From Chryseobacterium taeanense (GTDB lineage Bacteria > Bacteroidota > Bacteroidia > Flavobacteriales > Weeksellaceae), in assembly GCF_900099685.1 (NCBI RefSeq), contig NZ_FNDW01000006.1, positions 186,001-250,000 on the forward strand: a stretch of 64,000 nucleotides of DNA. Direction: 5' to 3'. The notes beneath the pieces are model-generated. The model was not told where the DNA came from. It did no database searches and saw only the letters and a list, made by a program, of their open reading frames with translations. A program made the translations under genes and the position numbers. Positions 44,661 to 53,310 of the stretch are shown piece by piece (position 1 is the first letter of the stretch; each line of letters begins with the position of its first letter).

Positions 44661-45897
44661 ATACTTTTTCTTTTTTAATGAATTCGGCAAGATTTTTTAT
44701 CGCAGTATCGTGTATTCTCACGAATGTATTTTTTTTATCCCAGACATATCCTGCCAGAACCGCACAGATTTTTCTTTTCACATCAGGATTTTCCGGTTGG
44801 TGGAAAAATAATTCCTGGAGATTTCCGGTGTACCATTCCTTTACATAGGTTGTAAAAACATCCACACCATATAAAATATAATCGGAGTATTCTTTTTGCC
44901 AGTCAATTTTTTCGCCGTTGAGCTGTCTTAAAGCTAATTTTGCGGCCAGCATTCCTGATTCTGTCGCAAAAGCCATTCCTGAAGAGAAAACCGGATCAAG
45001 GAATTCCGAAGCATTTCCCGTTAAGGCAAATCCATCTCCGAATAAGCTTTTTACCGAACATGAATAATCTTTCAGGTGTTTTGGTTCAAAAAGGAAATCT
45101 ACATCACCGAAACGTTTTACATAATAATCCGAAAGAGAAATGGCTTTTCTCAACGCTTCTGCAGTATCACCATTTTCAGATAATTTATCAATAAATTCAG
45201 TCGGACCAACAATTCCTACGCTCGTATTTCCATTGGAAAAAGGAATTACCCAAAGCCAGACTTCCGTTTCAATGATATCAAAAGAGATTAATGTTCCTTC
45301 CGTGCCTTCTTCACGGTTAATATCTTTTACATGAGAAAAAATAGCAGAGTGGGGAGAAAGTTTGGAAGGTTTTTCTAAATCTAAAAGTCTCGGCAATACT
45401 CTTCCGTAGCCGCTCGAATCAATCACGAATTTAGCGTGGATTTCTTTTGTCTCTCCGTTCTTATTTTTTACAGTAGTCACAGAATCTGTTCCGTTGAATT
45501 CAATACCGATCACTTCCGTTTCAAATTCAAGATCAATTCCTTTCTTGATAACTTCCTGAGCCAGAACGTTATCGAAATCCGCTCTGGGAACCTGCCAAGT
45601 CCAGTCCCAGCCTTCTCCGAACTTATTACTGAAATCAAAAATACAGACTTCATCACCTCTTAAAAAACGTGCGCCCAGTTTCTTTTCAAAACCCATTTTG
45701 TCAAGCGCAGGAAAAAGTCCTGCTTCATCAAAATGATCCATCACACGCGGAATAAGGCTTTCCCCGACAACAAGTCTTGGAAATTTTGTCTTTTCTACCA
45801 CCTTTACGTTGACGTTGTTCTTCTTTAAGTATGAAGAAGATACGCATCCGGACGGGCCGGCACCGATTACAAGTACGTCAACAAACTCTTTGCTCAT
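44659..45897 (-). CDS. FAD-dependent oxidoreductase, flavin-halogenase-like
   Basis: 412 aa. The FAD-binding GAGPSG lies at residues 12-17, and a second conserved stretch (FPRLVVGESLIP) follows. Hallmarks of flavin-dependent halogenases are visible: Lys72/Lys73 before GARF, and a WxWxxP-type motif at Trp99-Thr-Trp101-Gln-Val-Pro104. It may therefore hydroxylate or chlorinate the aryl ring of the pigment; ordinary monooxygenase or reductase activity is the alternative. Divergent from the ammonia-lyase gene, with overlapping promoters in the 98-bp gap. Confidence 0.85.
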   Translation of the reverse strand: MSKEFVDVLVIGAGPSGCVSSSYLKKNNVNVKVVEKTKFPRLVVGESLIPRVMDHFDEAGLFPALDKMGFEKKLGARFLRGDEVCIFDFSNKFGEGWDWTWQVPRADFDNVLAQEVIKKGIDLEFETEVIGIEFNGTDSVTTVKNKNGETKEIHAKFVIDSSGYGRVLPRLLDLEKPSKLSPHSAIFSHVKDINREEGTEGTLISFDIIETEVWLWVIPFSNGNTSVGIVGPTEFIDKLSENGDTAEALRKAISLSDYYVKRFGDVDFLFEPKHLKDYSCSVKSLFGDGFALTGNASEFLDPVFSSGMAFATESGMLAAKLALRQLNGEKIDWQKEYSDYILYGVDVFTTYVKEWYTGNLQELFFHQPENPDVKRKICAVLAGYVWDKKNTFVRIHDTAIKNLAEFIKKEKV

Positions 45898-45926
45898 CTT
45901 TGATTTTTTATTTTATAAATAACTTC

Positions 45927-45934
45927 TATCTTTG
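45927..45934 (+). promoter_or_regulatory. -7 box for the ammonia-lyase operon
   Basis: TATCTTTG, a perfect match. A TTG at 45900-45902 lies 24 bp upstream, slightly beyond the usual range. The leader would be about 56 nt. Confidence 0.6.
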
Positions 45935-45937
45935 CCG

Positions 45938-45945
45938 CAAAATTA
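45938..45945 (-). promoter_or_regulatory. -7 box for the halogenase-like gene
   Basis: Minus-strand TAATTTTG, a perfect match; a second perfect copy lies at 45967-45974. Both are within 80 bp of the start at 45897, and the first nearly abuts the oppositely oriented box at 45927-45934. Confidence 0.5.
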
Positions 45946-45995
45946 ATGACAATTAATTAATAATAACAAAATTATCATATTATTACTTTTAATTA

Positions 45996-47528
45996 ATGAA
46001 AATAAATAGCTTTTTAGAACTGAAAGACTTTAAAAAAGTCATTATTGAAAAAGAAAAAATTGAACTGGATGAAACGCTCCTTGCCAGAGTGGATGAAAGT
46101 TTTCAGTTTTTGAAAGAGTTTTCAAAAAATAAAGTAATATATGGTGTGAATACCGGTTTTGGACCGATGGCACAGTTCAAAATTAGTGATGAAGATACCC
46201 ATCAGCTTCAGTATAATCTGATCAGAAGCCATTCTTCCGGTATGGGAAATTCTCTTCCTGCTGACGAGGCAAAAGCCTGTATGCTGGCAAGATTAAATAC
46301 GTTATCTCTGGGTAAATCAGGAGTTCATCACTCTGTTGTAAAATTACTTAAAGAATTAATAAACAGAGATATTACGCCGTTGATTTTCGAGCATGGAGGT
46401 GTTGGAGCAAGCGGAGATCTGGTACAGCTGGCTCATCTGGCTCTGGTTTTAATCGGAGAAGGCGAAGTTTTTTATAAAGATGAAAGAAAATCGACCAAAG
46501 AAGTTTTCGAAGCTGAAGGTCTGAAACCAATTCAGGTGGAAATTCGTGAAGGGCTGGCTTTGATGAACGGAACTTCTGTGATGTCCGGGATTGGAGTTGT
46601 TAATGCGCATAAAGCGAATCAGTTAACTGATATTTCCATTAAACTATCTTGTGCCATTAATGAAATTGTTCAGGCTTATGACGATCATATGTCGGAAGTA
46701 TTAAATGGGACAAAACTTCACGCCGGACAGCAGAAAATTGCAGAAAAAATGCGCGCTCATTTATCCGACAGTAAATTAATAAGAAAAAGAGCAGACCATT
46801 TATACACTCATTTTGAAGAGCAGGAAAAGGTTTTCAAAGAAAAAGTTCAAGAATATTATTCTTTACGATGTGTTCCGCAGATCCTTGGTCCTGTTTTGGA
46901 TACATTAGAATATACGGAGAAAGTACTGGAAAATGAGATTAATTCAGCGAATGATAATCCGATCATAAATGTTGAAGATCAGCATGTTTACCATGGCGGA
47001 AATTTTCACGGAGATTACATTTCCTTGGAAATGGACAAGCTGAAAATTGTGGTAACAAAACTGACAATGTTGGCAGAAAGACAGCTGAATTATTTACTGA
47101 ATTCTAAAATCAACGAGATTTTACCTCCTTTTGTAAATTTAGGTAAATTAGGCTTTAATTTTGGAATGCAGGGCGTACAGTTTACGGCTACTTCTACGAC
47201 AGCGGAAAGCCAGATGTTATCAAATCCGATGTATGTTCACAGTATTTCTAATAATAATGATAATCAGGATATTGTAAGTATGGGAACGAATGCAGCAGTC
47301 ATTTGCAGAAAAGTTATCGAAAATGCTTTTGAAGTGCTGACGATTGAAGCGATTACCATCGTTCAGGCGATTGAATGTCTTGGTTTTCAGGATAAAGTTT
47401 CAACGGCAACGAAGGAATTGTACGATGAAATAAGAAAAATAATTCCTGCATTTTCAGATGATATGGTAATGTATCCTTATCTGGAAGAAGTGAAGAAATA
47501 TTTAAAGGCAAAATATTATGAAATCTAA
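45996..47528 (+). CDS. tal: Tyrosine ammonia-lyase (aromatic amino acid ammonia-lyase)
   Basis: 510 aa. The MIO cofactor forms from Ala138-Ser139-Gly140 (GGVGASGDLVQLAH), with catalytic Tyr49 (IYGVNTGFG). His79 in LIRSHSSG is the residue that favours tyrosine in known tyrosine ammonia-lyases. From memory the sequence is very close to the Flavobacterium johnsoniae tyrosine ammonia-lyase, which makes 4-coumaric acid from tyrosine. In flexirubin producers this supplies the aryl starter of the polyene. First gene of the main plus-strand unit; its 3' end overlaps the next ORF by 11 bp. Confidence 0.95.
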   Translation: MKINSFLELKDFKKVIIEKEKIELDETLLARVDESFQFLKEFSKNKVIYGVNTGFGPMAQFKISDEDTHQLQYNLIRSHSSGMGNSLPADEAKACMLARLNTLSLGKSGVHHSVVKLLKELINRDITPLIFEHGGVGASGDLVQLAHLALVLIGEGEVFYKDERKSTKEVFEAEGLKPIQVEIREGLALMNGTSVMSGIGVVNAHKANQLTDISIKLSCAINEIVQAYDDHMSEVLNGTKLHAGQQKIAEKMRAHLSDSKLIRKRADHLYTHFEEQEKVFKEKVQEYYSLRCVPQILGPVLDTLEYTEKVLENEINSANDNPIINVEDQHVYHGGNFHGDYISLEMDKLKIVVTKLTMLAERQLNYLLNSKINEILPPFVNLGKLGFNFGMQGVQFTATSTTAESQMLSNPMYVHSISNNNDNQDIVSMGTNAAVICRKVIENAFEVLTIEAITIVQAIECLGFQDKVSTATKELYDEIRKIIPAFSDDMVMYPYLEEVKKYLKAKYYEI

Positions 47529-48300
47529 ATCTTTATTTTTTCTCTTTCTTTTTTGGAATGTTATGCTTTTGTCTCAAACTAATTTAGGTGTTAGATATCA
47601 ATTATTTAGCCAACAAAATAGTAATGTTGTAATAAACAATAACATTGATTTATCTGGAATTTCCAATGAAATAGCTTCATTTAGGAATATGATAGATAAA
47701 AAAAATAAAGTTGATGGAAAAATTGAGACTTTAAAGAATACTTTTTCTGCTATAAAACATTTTCCAGACAGAATAATTGACGGATGGCATTTAGTAAAAG
47801 CAACCAACAATTATAATATTTGTTCAGATGCAAAAGTATTAATTCAGAATAATGAAATAAAAAAGTTTGTTGTTGGCAATTGGATTAAAAATTCATTGAC
47901 TTTTGTTACTATTTCATCTATTAAAGATGCAAAAGCTGTTATCGAAGTTGGTTTTGATGATAAGTCAGAAACGTTAGAATTGTATTTTATGTATGATTTG
48001 GAAAAACAAAATCTTGTAGAAAAACCTTTTGAATCTGCATATATTTGTTTTTGGTCAGACTTAAAAAAAGCAGAACATATAAAAGTCTGGCTAAATAAAA
48101 AAATATTAGGTACTCTGAAAGGTGTAATTGTTTCACAAGCTAATTGTTATGATCCTTTAGCTATAACATTAGAAGTTAAACCAGGTATTTATGATTTTAC
48201 AGCAGCAGGAAAAGGATCAATAGCGTGGGAAGGGGCAATAAATGCTAAAGAGAATGAATGTTTAAGTTTACTTCTTAACAGAGAAAATCAAAAAAAATAA
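47518..48300 (+). CDS. Unknown secreted protein inserted in the pigment operon
   Basis: 260 aa with a signal peptide (to about MLLSQT). The body has no recognised domain: a charged coil (residues ~50-75), then a beta-rich part ending with GAINAKENEC. It overlaps tal by 11 bp and ends 16 bp before fabG, so it is translated inside the pigment unit, yet its composition is noticeably more AT-rich than its neighbours and its product is an exported protein, unlike the cytoplasmic enzymes around it. It may be a horizontally acquired cargo gene, or a pigment-specific protein of unknown role. Confidence 0.75.
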   Translation: MKSKSLFFLFLFWNVMLLSQTNLGVRYQLFSQQNSNVVINNNIDLSGISNEIASFRNMIDKKNKVDGKIETLKNTFSAIKHFPDRIIDGWHLVKATNNYNICSDAKVLIQNNEIKKFVVGNWIKNSLTFVTISSIKDAKAVIEVGFDDKSETLELYFMYDLEKQNLVEKPFESAYICFWSDLKKAEHIKVWLNKKILGTLKGVIVSQANCYDPLAITLEVKPGIYDFTAAGKGSIAWEGAINAKENECLSLLLNRENQKK

Positions 48301-48316
48301 AACATAATAACAACAC

Positions 48317-49048
48317 ATGAAATGTGCAATCGTCACAGGAGGCTCAAGAGGAATTGGAAGAGCTATCTGTATAAAACTGGCTGAAGAAAAAAACTATCAT
48401 ATCTTAATCAACTACACTTCAAACGAAGCGGCAGCTAAAGAAACGTTAGCTAAAGTTGAAGAACTGGGATCTACCGGAGAAATTTTGAAATTTGATGTAG
48501 GAAATGCCGAAGAAACCCAAAAAGTTTTAACAGAATGGCAGGAAAATAATCCTAAATCCGTTGTTGAGGTGATCGTAAATAATGCCGGAATTACAAGAGA
48601 CGGATTGTTCATGTGGATGCCAAGTGAGGATTGGAACGCTGTGATTAACACCAGCTTAAATGGGTTTTTCAATGTAACCAATTTCTTCATTCAGAAGCTG
48701 TTGCGTAACAAATATGGCAGAATCATCAATATGGTTTCCGTTTCCGGAGTAAAAGGGACAGCGGGGCAGACGAATTATTCTGCGGCAAAAGGAGCTTTGG
48801 TAGGAGCCACAAAAGCTTTGGCTCAAGAAGTAGCAAAAAGAAATATTACCGTAAACGCGGTGGCACCGGGATTCATTAAAACAGATATGACGCAGGAATT
48901 TAATGAAGATGAATTAAAAGCAATGATTCCTGCCAACAGATTTGGTGAAGCGGAAGAAGTAGCAGATCTGGTTGCATTTTTAGCGTCTAAAAAGTCATCG
49001 TACATTACAGGTGAAGTGATTAATATTAACGGAGGAATTTATTCATAA
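48317..49048 (+). CDS. fabG: 3-oxoacyl-ACP reductase (FabG-like SDR)
   Basis: 243 aa. Short-chain dehydrogenase features: GGSRGIGRA for NADPH, NNAG, and the catalytic Ser/Tyr/Lys in VSVSGVKGTAGQTNYSAAKGAL. In this block it should reduce beta-keto groups of the growing polyene on the carrier protein. A FabG for general fatty-acid synthesis probably exists elsewhere, as the location is cluster-specific. Confidence 0.92.
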   Translation: MKCAIVTGGSRGIGRAICIKLAEEKNYHILINYTSNEAAAKETLAKVEELGSTGEILKFDVGNAEETQKVLTEWQENNPKSVVEVIVNNAGITRDGLFMWMPSEDWNAVINTSLNGFFNVTNFFIQKLLRNKYGRIINMVSVSGVKGTAGQTNYSAAKGALVGATKALAQEVAKRNITVNAVAPGFIKTDMTQEFNEDELKAMIPANRFGEAEEVADLVAFLASKKSSYITGEVININGGIYS

Positions 49049-49122
49049 AATCAGGTAGCAGATATAAGATAGCAGGTATTAGCTGCAACCTAAAATCTGC
49101 GACCTAAAACCTTGAACATTAC

Positions 49123-50343
49123 ATGGAAAATAGGGTTGTCATTACCGGAATGGGAATTTATTCCTGCATCGGAACTTCTTTGGAAGAGGTGAAAGAATCT
49201 TTATTTCAGGGAAAATCCGGTATTTATTTAGTGGACGAAAGAAAAGAATTCGGTTTCAGATCCGGATTAACGGGTGTTGTCCCAAAGCCAGATCTCAAAA
49301 ACCTTCTGAATCGCAGGCAGCGTGTAAGCATGGGTGAGGAAAGCGAGTATGCATACATTGCAACACTTGATGCTTTAAAACAGGCAAATATCGATCAGGA
49401 TTTTTTAGACCAGCACGAAGTAGGAATTTTATACGGAAATGACAGTGTTTCTCAGGCAGTGGTAGAATCCATAGACATTGCAAGAGAGAAAAAAGATACC
49501 ACTTTAATGGGTTCAGGAGCAATTTTTAAATCGATGAACTCTACGGTAACGATGAATCTTTCCACCATTTTTAAATTGAGAGGGATTAATCTAACCATCA
49601 GTGCGGCGTGTGCAAGTGGTTCTCATTCTTTGGGGCTTGCTTTCATGATGATTAAAAACGGCTTTCAGGATATGATTGTTTGTGGAGGAGCACAGGAAAC
49701 CAACAAATATTCTATGGCAAGTTTTGACGGATTGGGTGTTTTTTCCGTGAGAGAAGATGAGCCTACAAAAGCTTCAAGACCTTTCGATTCCGGAAGAGAT
49801 GGGCTGATTCCAAGTGGTGGAGCAGCAAGCTTAATCGTTGAAAGCTTAGAATCGGCGCAGAAAAGAGGCGCTAATATCATTGCAGAGATCGTTGGTTATG
49901 GCTTTTCTTCAAACGGCGGACATATTTCAACTCCGAATGTAGACGGTCCGGCTTTGGCAATGGACAGAGCTTTGAAGCAGTCGAGTTTAACGGCAAAAGA
50001 TATTGATTATATTAATGCGCATGCGACTTCTACACCAATCGGCGATGCGAATGAAGCTAAAGCGATTTACGAAATTTTCGGAGGAGAAGTTCCTGTAAGT
50101 TCTACAAAGTCAATGACCGGTCATGAATGCTGGATGGCAGGAGCCAGTGAAGTTATTTATTCTATTCTGATGATGCAGAACGATTTTATCGCACCGAATA
50201 TTAATCTGGAAAATCCTGATGATGAAGCAAAAAAGATAAATTTGATCGCTGAAACAAAAAGTCAAAAAATTGATGTATTTTTGTCGAATTCTTTCGGATT
50301 TGGGGGAACCAATTCCGCATTAATCGTTAAAAAATTTAATTAA
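49123..50343 (+). CDS. Beta-ketoacyl-ACP synthase (aryl-polyene type)
   Basis: 406 aa. The active-site Cys163 (SAACASGSHS) and His residues (NAHATSTPIGD; GHECWMAGA) form the Cys-His-His triad of FabF-type ketosynthases. The second His lies in an unusual GHEC context where fatty-acid enzymes have GHTLGA. In aryl-polyene clusters such enzymes extend the chain with malonyl units. Follows fabG by 74 bp of intergenic DNA. Confidence 0.93.
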   Translation: MENRVVITGMGIYSCIGTSLEEVKESLFQGKSGIYLVDERKEFGFRSGLTGVVPKPDLKNLLNRRQRVSMGEESEYAYIATLDALKQANIDQDFLDQHEVGILYGNDSVSQAVVESIDIAREKKDTTLMGSGAIFKSMNSTVTMNLSTIFKLRGINLTISAACASGSHSLGLAFMMIKNGFQDMIVCGGAQETNKYSMASFDGLGVFSVREDEPTKASRPFDSGRDGLIPSGGAASLIVESLESAQKRGANIIAEIVGYGFSSNGGHISTPNVDGPALAMDRALKQSSLTAKDIDYINAHATSTPIGDANEAKAIYEIFGGEVPVSSTKSMTGHECWMAGASEVIYSILMMQNDFIAPNINLENPDDEAKKINLIAETKSQKIDVFLSNSFGFGGTNSALIVKKFN

Positions 50344-50347
50344 AAAC

Positions 50348-50602
50348 ATGGAAAGGGAAAAAATTGTTGCGATCGTCAACGACTTTTTAGTCAATGAATT
50401 CGAGGTAGATGGCGATGAGATCAGCAATGATGCAAACTTTAAAAAAACATTAGGCTTAGACAGCTTAGATTATATTGATCTTGTGGTAGTAATAGAGTCT
50501 AATTTCGGAGTGAAATTGGGCGAAGCTGATTTCAAAAACATCGTGACTTTTGATGATTTCTATTCAACTATCGAGAACAAAATTGCCGGGAAAAACGTAT
50601 AA
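50348..50602 (+). CDS. Acyl carrier protein
   Basis: 84 aa. The phosphopantetheine attachment site is Ser39 in GLDSLDYID, in an acidic four-helix protein. It starts 4 bp after the ketosynthase stop, so the two are translationally linked. It should carry the growing polyene chain. Confidence 0.93.
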   Translation: MEREKIVAIVNDFLVNEFEVDGDEISNDANFKKTLGLDSLDYIDLVVVIESNFGVKLGEADFKNIVTFDDFYSTIENKIAGKNV

Positions 50603-50642
50603 TTATTGATATAAACTCGATAAAACGCGGTCTTTGCTTAGT

Positions 50643-50717
50643 AAAACGCCATTGCGAACTTAAAAATATCTAGCAGTTAAAAAATCCTTGCGCCGTTTGC
50701 GTTAAGAACAAAAAAAT
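50643..50717. repeat. Possible degenerate intergenic repeat between ACP and acyltransferase genes
   Basis: Two similar stretches (AAAACGCCATTGCGAACTT and CCTTGCGCCGTTTGCGTT) occur in the 115-bp gap. They resemble small dispersed repeats that I recall from related genomes. No function is known. Confidence 0.3.
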
Positions 50718-51602
50718 ATGAACAAGTGGAAAGGTAAATCTAAAGGGACGATTCTGGGCTACAGAATATTCGTCTGGTGTATTAGAAATATCGGGATCCG
50801 TAGTTCATATGTTGTACTTTATTTTGTAGCGGCTTATTATTTCATTTTTGAAAAAAAAAGCAATCAATATATTTCTTATTATTTCAGGAAACGACTGAAC
50901 TACAACTTCTGGAAAGCAAAAGCTTCTGTTTTTAAAAGTTATTTTACTTTCGGAAAAGTTCTGATCGATAAAACCGCAATCTCAGCAGGCTTAAGAGAAA
51001 AATACACTTATGAATTCGACGGCATTGAAAATCTCAGGAATCTTTTAGCAGAAAAAAAAGGCGGAGTACTTATCAGTGCACATATCGGGAACTTTGAGAT
51101 CGCAGAACATTTTTTTGCAGATATTGATTTTGATTGTCAGATCAATTTAGTAACAACAGATCAGGAAGTTACGGTTATTAAAGAATATTTGGAAAGTGTT
51201 TCTGTAAAGGCAAGCAGCATTAAATTTATCTACGTAAAAGATGATATGTCACATATCTTCGAAATTAATGAAGCCTTGTCAAAAAATGAGCTCATATGTT
51301 TCACTGGTGACCGTTATTTTGAAGGATCTAAATTTTTAGAAGGAAATTTATTGGGGAAAACTGCAAAATTTCCGGCCGGCCCGTTTCTTATTGCTTCAAG
51401 ATTGAGCGTTCCTGTGGTATATGTATATGTGATGAAAGAGAAAAATCTGCATTATCATTTGTATGCAAGAGTCGCACAAAATGTTAAAAAGCGCGATGCA
51501 CAGGGGCTTTTAAATTCTTACACTGAAAATCTGGAATCCATGATAAAAAAATATCCGCTCCAATGGTTCAATTATTTTGATTTTTGGGATGATATTGATT
51601 AA
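50718..51602 (+). CDS. LpxL-like lipid A acyltransferase family protein
   Basis: 294 aa. One N-terminal membrane anchor (YVVLYFVAAYYFIF) and a lysophospholipid-acyltransferase domain with HIGNFE (HX4E catalytic motif) and FTGDRYFEG. Homologues of this type sit in aryl-polyene and flexirubin clusters and probably transfer the polyene or an acyl chain to a lipid acceptor at the inner membrane. Confidence 0.88.
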   Translation: MNKWKGKSKGTILGYRIFVWCIRNIGIRSSYVVLYFVAAYYFIFEKKSNQYISYYFRKRLNYNFWKAKASVFKSYFTFGKVLIDKTAISAGLREKYTYEFDGIENLRNLLAEKKGGVLISAHIGNFEIAEHFFADIDFDCQINLVTTDQEVTVIKEYLESVSVKASSIKFIYVKDDMSHIFEINEALSKNELICFTGDRYFEGSKFLEGNLLGKTAKFPAGPFLIASRLSVPVVYVYVMKEKNLHYHLYARVAQNVKKRDAQGLLNSYTENLESMIKKYPLQWFNYFDFWDDID

Positions 51603-51681
51603 TTTTCCTACTTTTACTTTCATAAAAAGCTAATATTTTGCGTTAAAAATTATTGCTAAATTTCTTAGTAATTATTCCTCC

Positions 51682-53214
51682 TTGAAAAAAGAATTCGACA
51701 TACTTGTAATTGGCAGCGGATTAGGCGGTCTTGTTTCGGCTCTTATTTTGGCGAAAGAAGGCCTTAAAGTTTGTGTCCTGGAAAAGAATAACCAATACGG
51801 AGGAAATCTGCAGACTTTTTCCAGAGATAAGCTTATTTTCGATACCGGTGTTCATTATCTGGGAGGTCTTTCAGAAGGGCAAAATCTACATCAGTTTTTT
51901 TCTTATCTGGATATCATGGATAAGCTTCATCTACAGAAAATGGATGAAGACGGATATGATAAAATTACTTTCGGAAATGATAATATCGAATATCCTCACG
52001 CGCAAGGTTATGAAAATTTTGTAAAGCAATTATCTGTATATTTCCCCGAGGAAAAGGAAAATCTGGAGAATTACTGTGAAGAAATTCAGAGAGTTTGCAG
52101 TCAGTTTCCGAGGTATAATGTTGTCGGAAAAGATTATTATAACGAAGAAATTCTCCATTTAAATACCAAAAGATTTATTGAGTCGATTACCCAGAACGAA
52201 AAATTGCAGGCGGTATTATTAGGTTCCAATTTTTTATATGCCGGTGATTCGGAAAATGTGCCTTTTTACGTTCATGCTCTGACCTTAAATTCTTACATTC
52301 AAAGTGCCTACAAATGCATAAATGGCGGAAGTCAGATCTCAAAATTACTCATTCGAAAACTGCGTGAGCACGGTGCTGAAGTTCACAAACATGCTGAAGT
52401 TTCAGAGTTTATTTTTAATGAAAACGATGTATTAACGGGTGTAAGGACAAAAGCAGGGAAAGAATATTTTGCAGGAAAGTTTATTTCCAATATAGAAATT
52501 CGTTCAGCAATAAAATTGATTGGTGAAAATCGTTTAAAGAAATCATTTTTAAACCGGATACTAAGCTGGGAACCGGGGCCTTCATGTTTTAGTGTGTATT
52601 TTGTTCTGAAGCCTAAGACGATTCGTAATTTCAATTACAATATTTATCATTTTTCTTCTGAGGATAAAGTCTGGAATGCTTATCGTTATGATAAAAATAA
52701 ATGGCCACAAACGTATATGTTATCCTCCACACCGTCGAAGCATGATACCGAATTTGCAGAAAGTCTTACGGCTATTTCTTATATGGATTTTGAAGAAGTA
52801 AAAGAATGGGAGAGCACATTTAATACGATTACAGACGAACAGGAAAGGGGAGAATTATATGATCTTTTTAAATCCGAGAAAGCAGAAAAAATGATTGCTG
52901 CTTTGGAAAAGAAAATTCCTGAATTAAGACATTGTATTAAAAACATTTATACATCTTCACCGCTCTCGTACCGCGATTACATCGGAAGTTTCAACGGCAA
53001 TATGTATGGATATTGTAAAAGCTCAGAAAATCCTTTGAAAACCATGGTTTCACCAAGAACTAAGATTGATAATCTTTTTCTCACAGGGCAATCTGTAAAT
53101 ATGCATGGAATTTTGGGTTGTACGATCGGTGCATTTAATACTTGTGCGGAAGTTTTGGGGAAAGAGTTGATTGATAAAAGATTAACACAATTTATTAACA
53201 AAAATAAAAAGTGA
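51682..53214 (+). CDS. Phytoene-desaturase-like FAD oxidoreductase
   Basis: 510 aa with a TTG start; the FAD motif (GSGLGGL) begins just 11 residues in, and no ATG is available upstream. The protein has the two-domain fold of CrtI/NAD(P)-binding flavoproteins, including GGNLQTFSRDKLIFDTGVHYLGG near the N-terminus and NMHGILGCTIG near the C-terminus (the latter in the FAD-binding end). In pigment clusters it may introduce or adjust double bonds in the polyene. It overlaps a GTG codon of the next frame by 4 bp (GTGA). Confidence 0.88.
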   Translation: MKKEFDILVIGSGLGGLVSALILAKEGLKVCVLEKNNQYGGNLQTFSRDKLIFDTGVHYLGGLSEGQNLHQFFSYLDIMDKLHLQKMDEDGYDKITFGNDNIEYPHAQGYENFVKQLSVYFPEEKENLENYCEEIQRVCSQFPRYNVVGKDYYNEEILHLNTKRFIESITQNEKLQAVLLGSNFLYAGDSENVPFYVHALTLNSYIQSAYKCINGGSQISKLLIRKLREHGAEVHKHAEVSEFIFNENDVLTGVRTKAGKEYFAGKFISNIEIRSAIKLIGENRLKKSFLNRILSWEPGPSCFSVYFVLKPKTIRNFNYNIYHFSSEDKVWNAYRYDKNKWPQTYMLSSTPSKHDTEFAESLTAISYMDFEEVKEWESTFNTITDEQERGELYDLFKSEKAEKMIAALEKKIPELRHCIKNIYTSSPLSYRDYIGSFNGNMYGYCKSSENPLKTMVSPRTKIDNLFLTGQSVNMHGILGCTIGAFNTCAEVLGKELIDKRLTQFINKNKK

Positions 53215-53242
53215 AAAATAAAAATTTGTTGAGCGGTATTTT

Positions 53243-53310
53243 TCAGAATGAAGCGAAACGTAATGAAGAATCTAAATTAAAAATGGATTGCTTCTTTCGT
53301 CGTAATGTCA
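53243..53310. repeat. Degenerate inverted repeat at the start of the C45 gene
   Basis: The left part (AGAATGAAGCGAAA..GAAGAATC) and the right part (GATTGCTTCTTTCGTCG..) are imperfect reverse complements and resemble a dispersed flavobacterial intergenic repeat that I recall. The start codon at 53283 lies at the right arm, so the n-region of the signal peptide seems to be made by the repeat. Confidence 0.4.

Noticed and set aside
53211..53282. GTG start of the C45 gene overlapping the previous stop
   Set aside because: Possible by the GTGA overlap, but it gives an unusually long region before the lipobox; the ATG at 53283 is preferred.
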